A stretch of 64,000 nucleotides of DNA from contig JAMPIV010003467.1 of NCBI GenBank assembly GCA_024509875.1, forward strand, positions 1 through 64,000. Direction: 5' to 3'. The notes beneath the pieces are model-generated. The model was given only the letters and a program-made list of their open reading frames with translations, did no database searches and had not been told where the DNA came from. Positions 48,512 through 59,213 of the stretch are shown here, in pieces (the first letter of the stretch is position 1; each line of letters begins with the position of its first letter). A program made the position numbers and the translations under genes. The DNA is from Oreohelix idahoensis (Eukaryota; Mollusca; Gastropoda; Stylommatophora; Oreohelicidae).

Positions 48512-50534
48512 TGTGGTGAAGTGGGATGTTATAAATATTTATAGGGGACTTAGTGTACTGACTGAGATCAGCTGTGAAGGTATATATATATCTAATAAGA
48601 GTAGTGTATTATATATAACCTTACTTGCTGCCACATATGTATACCTCAGTCAGAATTATTCTGGAATAGTGTGATGACTACGTTATATGTCTAGGGTATG
48701 TGTATGATGAAGTGTAAGTCATAACAACAACAGACAGATAAACAATTTAATTTATTCCACCACACTTGACAACACTGTGACACTCACATACATAAAACAC
48801 TCTATGAGGATATCTTAAAGGAGTCACTGATAACTTTTCAAATAACAATATGTATTCATTGCTGTCATGAATGTATATGTGTCCTGATTCAAATCCAAGG
48901 GGAACCAGGAATCACAATCAATTTTAATTACAAGTTATATGTACAGAATTTCTCAATATGAATCTGGTAGTGACATGTATTTTTAATAGTATCCTATGTG
49001 TGTCAGTGGTGTAGTAGTAATATGAGGTAATACTGGTTTTGTTTTGTTCAAGCTCTGTTGGTATTTGTCATCATGACTTCAATAGTTTGTCTTTATTGGA
49101 ACTAGTATTGGAGATGTTCTCAGTTCCTGATATTAAAACAATTAAATTCCCCTCTTAATTGTATTTTACACTGTCATTTTAAGATGGGGGTACATAATGT
49201 TGAGCTCAGCTGGCCACATCAGCTTATCTTGCGTGATGGCGGCAGGAAAAGACTCCTCTGCTCGATTTCTCCCCTGGGCTCTGGAGACACCTCACTGATA
49301 GCTAAATGGACCAAGGAGTATGCTGTCCGACTCTGGATTCAGCAAAGCTCTGACCAGGTGCTGCTCAATAACGTTAAGACCACAGTCCCACAATTCATGG
49401 AAATACACAGATACGTTGACTAGCAATGAATTCTGGCACAAATACTGGCACAAATTCCCATCTGCTTATGTTCCAGGCTTTTATTTAGCAAAAATATGAG
49501 CTGGCTTCAACGCACTGTTGCTTCATCAAGCTTATTTGAACTAGTGGTCTCGAACTAACGCTCTGAATTGTGTATATTCGCAGCTCTAACCAATGAAACC
49601 ACGTCTCCACATCTTTTCAAAAAAATACCCCTTCTATTCGTTTCCCATAACAACGCAAGATAGTATTTATAGCCCGACCAATCGTGTTTAGCCTTATATT
49701 TGTTGCGCTCCAATCAATTAGGAGTTAACATGGTAGGCTATTTCCGTAACGTAAGGTTTTTTCAAACACGTTATAAAAAAATTTTAGGAGCAGAAATGAT
49801 TTCATGCTGTCAGGCATCCCCACTATTTTATTTTGGTTATAATTTATTAATTCCTAGACTATTTGCGTAACGTTTTACATATTCTTTGTCAGCAAGCCCT
49901 AAGGAACCCAAATATACAAATTTAAAAAAGCTAAGTGGCTGCGTTCAAAATATGCAATTTCTTCTACCTCCTGTTTCGAAGATGTGCTGTCTGGGTACTG
50001 TAATGTTTTCAAACGTAAACCCATCTAATGTTATCTTTTCTAATAAGCGTTTTTTCAGGATTTTAAAACCTAACTCTGGGAAGGTTAGTGTTTTTATCAC
50101 TGTCCGTCTGAAAAAAAGTTAGTGCATGTGGCCTTACACGCGTGATGGCAGCAATTGTGTATCGCGCGACGCGTGTTTAGTGTTGCACGTGTTCGGCTTT
50201 CTGCTTCTCCCTTCTCTCTATCCTGCTTTATCTGTCTTTTAGTTACGCTGTGTATGGGATGAATGAAATATTAAATTTAGGTCATTGTTCAGCTTGCGTA
50301 TCTCAAGTTTAGTACACGTTTCATTGAAGAAAGCGGGTAATAATATAGTAGGCTTTTACTATCAACGTGAAAGCGTTACAATTTGCAGACGAAGCAGAAA
50401 ACAAGGGGGATTTCGAGTACAGTCATTGTGACAGCACTGTTCTCTTACCATTTTTCTGTTCGTTATTAAATGTATTTGTTAGGCTTTATATTTACCTGAT
50501 AATTTATATATGTGGATTAGAATATTCCACGACA
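48512..50534 (-). repeat. B3 3' LTR (short variant)
   Basis: 2023 bp, TGTGGTGAAG... to CACGACA on the plus strand. The deletion joins CCACAGTCC to CACAATTCATGG at about 49390. TATA box 49681-49674. Confidence 0.93.
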
Positions 50535-50601
50535 TCTCCCCTCTTAAAACAGACATTATATGTCAGTCCTTTATTCTATATACACATAGAGAAATTTATT
50601 A

Positions 50602-52179
50602 TTATTTCTGGGGTTTAGGGTGATTCTCATCACACGGATGGCGGCTTAAAAAATCCGCTCCCAAATTTGTTTTTCCAGATATATACTCAATGCTAAAATT
50701 ATATGGAGCCAAAAGTAAAGACCATCGGAGTGACCTAGAGTTCTCATGCCTAGCCTGTGCTAGAAACGATAAAGGTTTGTGGTCTGTTTGCAACTTAAAG
50801 GCCTTCCCATACAGATAAATATTGAATTTCTTTATTGCCCATATTACTGCAAGACATTCTTTTTCGCTAGTTGAGTAATTGATTTCAGCTTTATTCAATT
50901 TTCTGCTAGCATATGCCACTGGGCTTAATTCCCCATCCAATGCATCTGATTTCTGTAGTAGAGTTGCACCTAACCCAATATTACTTGCATCCGTCCTTAC
51001 TATGAATTCTTGACTTAAGTCAGGTAATTTCAAAATGGGTTTACTTGTGAGCTTTTCCTTCAATTCTTGGTAAGTCATTTCACATTGTGGTGTCCATGTA
51101 ATGCGATCTGGATGTCCTTTACGTGTCAAATCAGTTAACGGTGCACATATGGAATTAAAGTTTTTGATATACTTCTGGTAGAAACCACATAATGAGACAA
51201 AGGATCTCACGTCCTTCTTGGTTTGTGGTCTCGGGGCTTTCTGTAGTTTCTCTAAATTCTTTGGGTCAGGGGTCATGTTTCCCTGATAAACTGTGTGTCC
51301 CAAAAATTCCAATTCTTTACATCCAACGCAACATTTGGTTGGTCGGGCTGTTAAATTTGCCTCCCTAAGTCGATTAAACAGCATGTTCAGAGAGTCAATG
51401 TGTTCCTCAAATGATTCTGTTGCTATCAGGATATCATCCATGAAATTTGTTATACATGGATTATTCAGAGGGTCCAATAATTTTCTCATCATTCTAGAGA
51501 AGACACTAGGTGCATTCTTCAATCCAAATGGCAATCTATTAAACTCATAGTGTCCTTCTGAGGTACTAAAAGCTAGGTATGGTCTAACCTCGGGCTTTAC
51601 TGGAATCTGATAGTATCCTTTACTCAAATCCACTTTTGAGAAATATTTAGCTTTATTTAGTCTGGCAAACAGCTGATTTGTATCCGGCAATGGATCCACC
51701 TGTCCTTCTGTAATAGCATTCAGTCTCCTGTAATCTATACAGAGTCTATGTTCTTCAGAGGGCTTCCTTAAAAGTACAACACCGGAACTATACGAAGATT
51801 CACTGTGTGAAATAATTCCTTCCTTCAATAGATAGTCTATCTCTTCCTTCAAAGCTTTCTCCTTAGCAAACGGAATCGAATATGGTTTCATACAGACAGG
51901 TGTGGGGTCTATCAGTTTCATATCATATTCCAATAGGTTTGTATGCCCTGGTCGGTCTGTTAACACCTCTGCATGATTATTTAGAACCTGTTGCACTCTC
52001 TCTTTCTGAGTTTTCGTTAAATGTGTACTGATTTTCACCTGTGCTGCTGTCTCACAGGGGTGTAATGGATACTCAAATGATGAAAGTGGTTCCTTTTTCA
52101 TCTCCATGGCGATGGACAAGGTCAACAAGTGTGTCTCCTCCTGATGTACTCTTTCCAAATATTTCTTCAGGAGATTCAC
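50602..52179 (-). CDS. B3 reverse transcriptase-RNase H (intact frame)
   Basis: 525 codons with no stop, ending HPKPQK-TAA at 50602. The first about 45 codons are the end of the integrase C-terminal domain. RT follows: LLEYDMKLI, LCIDYRRLN, FSKVDLSKGYYQIPV, LPFGLKNAPSVFSRMM, catalytic FMDD (Phe in place of the usual Tyr of YxDD). Then come ELEFLGHTVY and RSFVSLCGFYQKYI. RNase H has RTDASNIGLGA, SEKECLAVIW, TDHKPLSFL and a closing GADFLSRHP. All RT and RNase H catalytic residues are present. The start at 52179 is only the first ATG after a frameshift; the natural frame begins upstream at about 52520. Confidence 0.92.
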   Translation of the reverse strand: MNLLKKYLERVHQEETHLLTLSIAMEMKKEPLSSFEYPLHPCETAAQVKISTHLTKTQKERVQQVLNNHAEVLTDRPGHTNLLEYDMKLIDPTPVCMKPYSIPFAKEKALKEEIDYLLKEGIISHSESSYSSGVVLLRKPSEEHRLCIDYRRLNAITEGQVDPLPDTNQLFARLNKAKYFSKVDLSKGYYQIPVKPEVRPYLAFSTSEGHYEFNRLPFGLKNAPSVFSRMMRKLLDPLNNPCITNFMDDILIATESFEEHIDSLNMLFNRLREANLTARPTKCCVGCKELEFLGHTVYQGNMTPDPKNLEKLQKAPRPQTKKDVRSFVSLCGFYQKYIKNFNSICAPLTDLTRKGHPDRITWTPQCEMTYQELKEKLTSKPILKLPDLSQEFIVRTDASNIGLGATLLQKSDALDGELSPVAYASRKLNKAEINYSTSEKECLAVIWAIKKFNIYLYGKAFKLQTDHKPLSFLAQARHENSRSLRWSLLLAPYNFSIEYISGKTNLGADFLSRHPCDENHPKPQK

Positions 52180-52520
52180 ATGATAGATTTTTTTCTTTCC
52201 CCTTCTTATCTATCTTATAATTTGTTCTAGATACCTTCTCTAAAACTGTATATGGACCCTGCCATCCAATTTGTAACTTATTCTGACTCCCGGGCAAAAG
52301 AAGCAGTACTTTCTCTCCCACAGCCAAATTTCTGTCTTTCGCCTTCCTGTTATAATAGGCAGCATGTTTCTTCCTGGCTTGTTTCAAATTTTCATTGGCA
52401 AGTTTCCAGCCAGTTTTTAAACGAGTGGTCAGCTCATTCACATATTGGTATGAAGATGTAATGTTTTCCTCTGCCTTTTCATCAGTCCACGTTCTTAACA
52501 AAGCTACATATGGACCTTTA
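52180..52520 (-). pseudogene. B3 integrase C-terminal domain (one frameshift)
   Basis: Starts near 52520 (GPYVALLRTWTDEKAEE), with the basic stretch ARKKHAAYYNRKAKDRNL and the GPY/F module WQGPYTVLEKVSRTNYKI. It then runs into a T7 run near 52190 (T6 in B1) that shifts it out of the RT frame. Apart from that one base this would be continuous with RT. It normally contacts chromatin or DNA during integration; here the catalytic core that should precede it is missing. Confidence 0.85.
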
Positions 52521-52621
52521 GTTTTGTGGACCTATTTGTCCATGCACCGGTATGGTCTCTTCCACTCGAAGCTCTATAGTGATGATTTTTCCTCCCAGAA
52601 TTATCATTCACAAAACGACCG

Positions 52622-54601
52622 CTACCAATTTTTTCTTTTGGGGCTTTCTCCCCACTTAAAATTCTTGATGAGAGATTTCCTCTCTACATCCTCTTCCTCC
52701 AGTTTGTTTAAGTCCGATTGAGGGATTTTCGGCTTATCCTGGGGTAAGACATCTTTTTGCACTCTCCGCATAGTGGCCATTGTAAAACAGTTAAGTGAAG
52801 CTTGTCCGTGAAATGGGGCTTCCCATTCCATTTGGTCCACTTTATCAAATCTATTTTTCTTTTTATTATCAGGCCTAATTTTGCCCCGTGGCGTGTCCAG
52901 GTCCTGATCAATGTTCCCACTTGTGGGTGTTCCCTCATGTGCTATGCTACACCTTTCTACAAAATTCTCAATGTCCCATCTTGCTTTGGGCCAATAATAA
53001 TTGTGAGCCACCTTTTGAATAATGGTACCTATCTTCTCATGGTCCCCATCTGGTTTCACATGTAGGCTCCTTATTAAGTCTGCCCTATATCTTTTAGGAA
53101 GTACCAGCTGTCCCTGACCTTTGGATCTAGCTCCAGTCTTCCTATACATCAACTTGTTTTTCATGTAAAAATCTCCCTTGCCTGGAGTTGTATGACAAGT
53201 TGACAATTTTCTGAAACAAGGCTTGAGTGTTTTATCCCCAGCCTGTGCCTTCCTCATCTCATCTGGAGTGGTATTCAACATAATATCCTCCTCCTGTCTT
53301 GAGGTCGACCTGACCTGAAGGGTTGCCATATACACAGGTTTCCTTCTGCAACGGTCAGTGTCATGATTGTCCATCTGACAATTTTTACACCACCTTTTTC
53401 CTTGGTTGAAAGATTTTCTTTCATCATATTTCCTTTCATCGAATTGTGGGAATTTATTTTTATTTTCATACCGTGGCCTATCAAACTGGTGCTTACCTTT
53501 GTTTTGATCCCTAGGATCAAATTGATTAAAGTTCTGTGGTGCCCTAAAGTTATCCACTTGTTTCTTTTTATTACCTGTTACCTCTGCTTGAGCTGCTTGA
53601 TACCTTTCAGCAACATTTAGCAACTCACCCAGCCTCTCTGCACCTTGTTCCATGAGAAACTTTCTCAGGTCTGGAGCCATGGACTCTCTTAATTGCTCTA
53701 TAAGGACCATTTCCTTAAGATCTTGGGTTTTCCCCAGAGAAGTCCATTTCTCCAAGTATGTCTCTATTCGTGCAGAAAACTGGTGATAGGTTTCACCTGA
53801 CAGTAGTTTAGCATTCCTAAATTTTTTCCTATAAAATTCTGCATTCTTTTCATATCTTAACAAAAGAGCCTGCTTTAGCATGTCATAATTTTCCTGATCA
53901 CCTCTGCTCATTTTTGCAAAAACTTCATAAGCTGCCCCACGAAGTCCCTGAGATAACTTTAAGCTCCACCTTTCTCTCTCTAACCCATACGTGGTAGCTA
54001 ATAGTTCATACCTATTTAGGTAGCTCTCTATATCATCGTCTTTCTCAACAAAATGATCTAAATGAAAATTCATAGCTGAGGTTGAGGCTCCTTGGCTAGC
54101 AGTGGCATCAGAGGCAAAGGGACTGGCACCATTTTCAGGAGCATGGCCTTGAAACTCAAACTCCCTTAGTCGTAACTCATGTTCCCTTTGTAATCTTTTA
54201 TCTTCTGCTTCCCTTTCTGCAGCTAATTTCTTCTCTTCCATTTCTGCAGTCAATCTTCTTTCTTCTGCTTCCCTTTCTGCAGCTAATTTCTTCTCTTCCC
54301 TTTCTGCAGCTAATTTCTTCTCTTCCCTTTCTGCAGCCAATCTTTTGTTTTCTCTTTCTGCCTCCAATTTCTTAGCCTCAGCCTCAATCTGCAACCTCTT
54401 AGTCTCAACCTCAGCCTCAAATTGTAACTTCTTAATTTCCCTTTCAGCCTCTAACTTTCTTTCGGCTTCAAACCTTCTTTCTTCGCGTTCAATAAATTTG
54501 TCACATTCCGTAGTGACATAGGCAACCATAACTTGCCCATCTAATCCTAACTCTTTTGCAGTCTGAACAGCAGCAGATCGAAATTTGGCCAGGTCCGCCA
54601 T
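52622..54601 (-). CDS. B3 Gag fused to integrase zinc domain, no protease
   Basis: 659 codons, intact. Residues 1-35 MADLAKFRSAAVQ...; about 36-165 a coiled coil with repeated EEKKLAAERE units; about 185-345 a Gag core (FVEKDDDIESYLNRYELL, FRNAKLLSGETYHQFSARIE). A basic linker leads to the zinc knuckle at about 405-418 (CX2CX4HX4C). Residues about 490-555 match the integrase N-terminal zinc domain: LVLPKRYRADLIRSLH, His 514 and 521, then Cys 551. The last zinc Cys is Ala 554. The final about 100 residues, rich in Lys and Asp, have no recognised domain and sit where the catalytic core should be. All three copies end at the same KNW-TAG position (shifted in B2), so this is an inherited architecture. 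Confidence 0.92.
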   Translation of the reverse strand: MADLAKFRSAAVQTAKELGLDGQVMVAYVTTECDKFIEREERRFEAERKLEAEREIKKLQFEAEVETKRLQIEAEAKKLEAERENKRLAAEREEKKLAAEREEKKLAAEREAEERRLTAEMEEKKLAAEREAEDKRLQREHELRLREFEFQGHAPENGASPFASDATASQGASTSAMNFHLDHFVEKDDDIESYLNRYELLATTYGLERERWSLKLSQGLRGAAYEVFAKMSRGDQENYDMLKQALLLRYEKNAEFYRKKFRNAKLLSGETYHQFSARIETYLEKWTSLGKTQDLKEMVLIEQLRESMAPDLRKFLMEQGAERLGELLNVAERYQAAQAEVTGNKKKQVDNFRAPQNFNQFDPRDQNKGKHQFDRPRYENKNKFPQFDERKYDERKSFNQGKRWCKNCQMDNHDTDRCRRKPVYMATLQVRSTSRQEEDIMLNTTPDEMRKAQAGDKTLKPCFRKLSTCHTTPGKGDFYMKNKLMYRKTGARSKGQGQLVLPKRYRADLIRSLHVKPDGDHEKIGTIIQKVAHNYYWPKARWDIENFVERCSIAHEGTPTSGNIDQDLDTPRGKIRPDNKKKNRFDKVDQMEWEAPFHGQASLNCFTMATMRRVQKDVLPQDKPKIPQSDLNKLEEEDVERKSLIKNFKWGESPKRKNW

Positions 54602-54781
54602 TGTCTATCAGGTAAATTTATACAATGTCTAACCAACAATTCAATCTCTAAATATATATCTAATGGACAACACAGGCACCGTGAGCTCAACCTTATTTAA
54701 TTCCACCCAAGGATACCTTTTAATTCTTATATTCCCTGAAGTGAATTACCCCCCAATATTTTTAATAGGTAAAGATTCAAA

Positions 54782-54799
54782 ATCCCGGACGAGCCCCCA
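54782..54799 (-). other. B3 primer binding site, exact tRNA-Pro 3' end
   Basis: Same 18 nt as B2 (ATCCCGGACGAGCCCCCA on the plus strand), 5 bp from the LTR start at 54805. Confidence 0.88.
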
Positions 54800-54804
54800 A
54801 TATA

Positions 54805-56826
54805 TGTGGTGAAGTGGGATGTTATAAATATTTATAGGGGACTTAGTGTACTGACTGAGATCAGCTGTGAAGGTATATATATATCTAATAAGAGTAGTGT
54901 ATTATATATAACCTTACTTGCTGCCACATATGTATACCTCAGTCAGAATTATTCTGGAATAGTGTGATGACTACGTTATATGTCTAGGGTATGTGTATGA
55001 TGAAGTGTAAGTCATAACAACAACAGACAGATAAACAATTTAATTTATTCCACTACACTTGACAACACTGTGACACTCACATACATAAAACACTCTACAA
55101 GGATATCTTAAAGGAGTCACTGATAACTTTTCAAATAACAATATGTATTCATTGCTGTCATGAATGTATATGTGTCCTGATTCAAATACAAAGGGAACCA
55201 GGAATCACAATCAATTTTAATTACAAGTTATATGTACAGAATTTCTCAATATGAATCTGGTAGTGACATGTATTTTTAATAGTATCCTATGTGTGTCAGT
55301 TGTGTAGTAGTAATATGAGGTAATACTGGTTTTGTTTTGTTCAAGCTCTGTTGGTATTTGTCATCATGACTTCAATAGTTTGTCTTTATTGGAACTAGTA
55401 TTGGAGATGTTCTCAGTTCCTGATATTAAAACAATTAAATTCCCCTCTTAATTGTATTTTACACTGTCATTTTAAGATGGGGGTACATAATGTTGAGCTC
55501 AGCTGGCCACATCAGCTTATCTTGCGTGATGGCGGCAGGAAAAGACTCCTCTGCTCGATTTCTCCCCTGGGCTCTGGAGACACCTCACTGATAGCTAAAT
55601 GGACCAAGGAGTATGCTGTCCGACTCTGGATTCAGCAAAGCTCTGACCAGGTGCTGCTCAATAACGTTAAGACCACAGTCCCACAATTCATGGAAATACA
55701 CAGATACGTTGACTAGCAATGAATTCTGGCACAAATACTGGCACAAATTCCCATCTGCTTATGTTCCAGGCTTTTATTTAGCAAAAATATGAGCTGGCTT
55801 CAACGCACTGTTGCTTCATCAAGCTTATTTGAACTAGTGGTCTCGAACTAACGCTCTGAATTGTGTATATTCGCAGCTCTAACCAATGAAACCACGTCTC
55901 CACATCTTTTCAAAAAAATACCCCTTCTATTCGTTTCCCATAACAACGCAAGATAGTATTTATAGCCCGACCAATCGTGTTTAGTCTTATATTTGTTGCG
56001 CTCCAATCAATTAGGAGTTAACATGGTAGGCTATTTCCGTAACGTAAGTTTTTTTCAAACACGTTATAAAAAAATTTTATGAGCAGAAATGATTTCATGC
56101 TGTCAGGCATCCCCACTATTTTATTTTGGTTATAATTTATTAATTCCTAGACTATTTGCGTAACGTTTTACATATTCTTTGTCAGCAAGCCCTAAGGAAC
56201 CCAAATATACAAATTTAAAAAAGCTAAGTGGCTGCGTTCAAAATATGCAATTTCTTCTACCTCCTGTTTCGAAGATGTGCTGTCTGGGTACTGTAATGTT
56301 TTCAAACGTAAACCCATCTAATGTTATCTTTTCTAATAAGCGTTTTTCAGGATTTTAAAACCTAACTCTGGGAAGGTTAGTGTTTTTATCACTGTCCGTC
56401 TGAAAAAAAGTTAGTGCATGTGGCCTTACACGCGTGATGGCAGCAATTGTATATCGCGCGACGCGTGTTTAGTGTTGCACGTGTTCGGCTTTCTGCTTCT
56501 CCCTTCTCTCTATCCTGCTTTATCTGTCTTTTAGTTACGCTGTGTATGGGATGAATGAAATATTAAATTTAGGTCATTGTTCAGCTTGCGTATCTCAAGT
56601 TTAGTACACGTTTCATTGAAGAAAGCGGGTAATAATATAGTAGGCTTTTACTATCAACGTGAAAGCGTTACAATTTGCAGACGAAGCAGAAAACAAGGGG
56701 GATTTCGAGTACAGTCATTGTGACAGCACTGTTCTCTTACCATTTTTCTGTTCGTTATTAAATGTATTTGTTAGGCTTTATATTTACCTGATAATTTATA
56801 TATGTGGATTAGAATATTCCACGACA
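54805..56826 (-). repeat. B3 5' LTR (short variant)
   Basis: 2022 bp partner of 48512-50534, with the same deletion at about 55683 and about ten differences by eye. TATA box 55964-55957. Confidence 0.93.
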
Positions 56827-56831
56827 GACAA

Positions 56832-57519
56832 AAAGAAAACTTTCGTTGCCTTTACATATTTCTGCACTGCAGTAACTCAGTATTGTATTGTACACTTACA
56901 AAACATAAATTTTGAAAAGTACATTTCTCTGGCAATTTTAATCACCTGGCATACAGTGTAATGTAGGTCTTAAAAAGGTCTGAACGACGTAACGTGTTAT
57001 GCAAGCCATTGAAGATCTCACAGTGATTCGAGAAGAAATTAAACGTGCTTGCCAGATTTGCTTTTCAAAATAACTGTTTCTTGACATGTAATTTACCGTA
57101 TAAAATCATTTTATGAATACCAACTCTGTTTTAAAATGTTTTAATTTTCATAGTTTTAGTCAATATGTTACCACTAAAAAATCTTGAATACAGGGAAGGC
57201 ACAAATATTTGCAGTGTTGTGAAAAGAATGTAAAAATTCCCTCTCTTTTTAAAGGAATGAAATGTTACTGCACCGCTTTCCCTGGCCAGGACAAACCAAA
57301 AGGCAATAAGAATATACATAAAAATAATGATATCTTATTTTAGGTATACCTTTTTCACATCTACCTCTATTACATTGTCATTCCTTAATGAACGTGAGAT
57401 CACCATCAGATAAGCCACCGTGCAGGAAGCTTACACCAGAGCACTTAAGTGCTCGTGCAGTATTAGTGTATGTAGCACTTGTTTTACATGGTGGAGTTGC
57501 CAGTCTCATTTGCTACCTC
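56832..57519. other. No gene seen
   Basis: Unclassified AT-rich sequence; short frames lack domains. Confidence 0.4.
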
Positions 57520-57640
57520 GCCTTAGTCGCCTCTTACGACATGCCTGGTAGGTACAGTGGTTCTATTCTGACATTTGTCTTATCAAAGACCCCCGGGAGC
57601 AATACGAGACTTGTCCCACAGCAGGTGCTGTCTTAGGGGA
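57470..57640 (-). repeat. SINE-like repeat with conserved core, minus strand
   Basis: CCTTAGTCGCCTCTTACGAC at about 57521-57540 is the reverse complement of the core seen in the SINE at 33125-33150. The rest differs, so it is another family sharing the domain. Ends uncertain. Confidence 0.6.
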
Positions 57641-57769
57641 GGGAAGTAAAAGATAAATACACATAATATGAGCAGTAAATGGGAACTGCTGATGTCACTT
57701 TGAGAAATGTCACAAGATCACATAGGAAAACGGGACCGAAGACGCAGCAAGAGAGATGAATGCAGTCAG

Positions 57770-58045
57770 CGACTCATAGCTTGATTGCTTGCGTCAGGGT
57801 CAGCGAACCAGAGCTGACCAAGACCCTACTCCACCTCCAAGTGGTGGTCCTGGAAACAGGCTGCATCACTGCAGTCTGGCTGAGAGAGTAGGGATCGAAG
57901 AGGGAAGGCAAACCCGGTCCCAAAAATGCCGTGCGGAAGTCGGATGTGTCGGGCTGAAAGCCGAAAATATCACAGCTTCGCTGTAAACGACGATACAACG
58001 CAACCAACGTCCTTTTCAGGACGAACGAGGAAGAAGAAGAAGAAG
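57770..58045 (+). repeat. GAA-tailed SINE-like repeat
   Basis: Ends AACGTCCTTTTCAGGACGAA then (GAA)n at 58028-58047. The stem ACGTCCTTTTCAGGACG forms a short hairpin right before the tail. It shares the phrase CCTTTTCAGGAC with 35820-37060. The head has no clear tRNA boxes. Confidence 0.55.
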
Positions 58046-58164
58046 AACATAAGAAAACTAGAAACGATATTAGAGATTATTAGTAACAAATGTGAAGTAG
58101 TATTTCATAGTCTTACTGTGGTCCTCATCATTTTCTTAATAATAGCGTTGCGTTAGAGAATACG

Positions 58165-58566
58165 AGAGTCCAATTGGTTACGAGGTTAGACCACTTTCCC
58201 TCTCGCGGCATAAATACCGGGTTCTGGGATTAAACCCTGGTAGCGTCACGCTGCAGTCTACCCAGCTGTAAATGGTTAACTGACTGTTATGTTGAATTAG
58301 GGAAGGTAAAGGTAGCGATGACACAACAGGCAAATCACCTGTTTATCTTAAAATATGAGTGCATGTTCACCCAGAGAGCCATTGTGCTGCCTGGGAAAAC
58401 CTCTACACTCAGCGGTAGAAGAGATAACGACAAAGAAAGAAAGAAAAGGCACCGATTAAATTGAACTGACCACACCAGCTCATAAATAAGCTGGACCTAG
58501 TATGGTCAAGTCTCAAACTCTTCATTCCTCTACGGCAGTATCTGCTATGAGGTTACCTTTACATTT
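58165..58566 (+). repeat. tRNA-derived SINE, first of a tandem pair
   Basis: Head GGTTACGAGGTTAGACCAC with a following GGTTCTGGGATTAAACCC, tail GGTTACCTTTACATTT. Compared with 58568-58836 it carries about 130 extra bases in the middle (about 58330-58460), ending in a GAAA-rich stretch, likely a secondary insertion. Confidence 0.7.
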
Positions 58567-58567
58567 G

Positions 58568-58836
58568 AAGGTCTGGCTGACTAAGAGGTTGGAACCCCTG
58601 CCTCTAGCGGCAAAGTTACTAGGTTCGAGGACCGAAACATGGTAGCGTCGCGCTACAGCAACTTAACTGTAAATAAGTACCTGAGCTCTTCTCTTGAGGT
58701 AGGAAAGGCAAAGTCAGCGAGGAACTGGTCATCTCACCCCATAAAGCTAGACCTAGTATATTGAAATCTCTAACACTTTACTCCCCTACGGCAATTTCTA
58801 TTAAAGACTACCTTTATCTTCATCTTTATCTTTAAA
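58568..58836 (+). repeat. tRNA-derived SINE, second of the pair
   Basis: GGTCTGGCTGACTAAGAGGT head, B-box-like GGTTCGAGGACC, then GGTAGCGTCGCGCTACAG and a TACCTTTATCTT tail. Same family as 30644-30890 (minus). Confidence 0.75.
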
Positions 58837-58960
58837 CAAAAATACTAAACTATAATTCAGTAGAGAGACTGTTAACACAAAGACTGTCAGAAGATTACCA
58901 AACCCGGCACCTGACGTGGCTGTGACAACAAAGAGAGACTTCATAAATTATGTTTAAAGC

Positions 58961-59213
58961 AGGGCTGTGGAGTCGGGGAGTCGTGGAGTCGTTCGTTTTT
59001 TTTAGTGGAGTTGGTAAAAAATGTCCGGACTTCGACTCCGAATTTTATGTCACATGACTATTAAGAAACAGTAGTCGGGAGTCGGAGTCGGGAGTCGTAC
59101 TTGTAAAGTTTCAGGAGTCGGGAGTCGTACTTGTAAAGTTTCAGGAGTCGGGAGTCGTACTTGTAAAGTTTCAGGAGTCGGAGGAGGAAAATGTTTGGCG
59201 ACCCCACAACCCT
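58961..59213. repeat. MITE-like repeat with imperfect terminal inverted repeats
   Basis: Begins AGGGCTGTGGAGTCGG and ends GCGACCCCACAACCCT, inverse of each other at about 12 of 16 positions. Inside, a 30-bp unit (GGAGTCGTACTTGTAAAGTT...) occurs three times. No clean target duplication. Confidence 0.6.

Larger units (their letters stand above)
48512..56826 (-). mobile_element. Family B Ty3/gypsy element, copy B3 (best preserved)
   Basis: 8315 bp, flanked by the perfect duplication GACAA (48507-48511 and 56827-56831). LTRs of 2023 and 2022 bp, about 400 bp shorter than in B2, because both share one internal deletion. PBS 54782-54799 is the exact tRNA-Pro match. Gag plus integrase zinc domain is a single 659-codon frame, and RT-RNase H is a single 525-codon frame. 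Protease and the integrase catalytic core are absent, as in B1 and B2. Confidence 0.94.
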
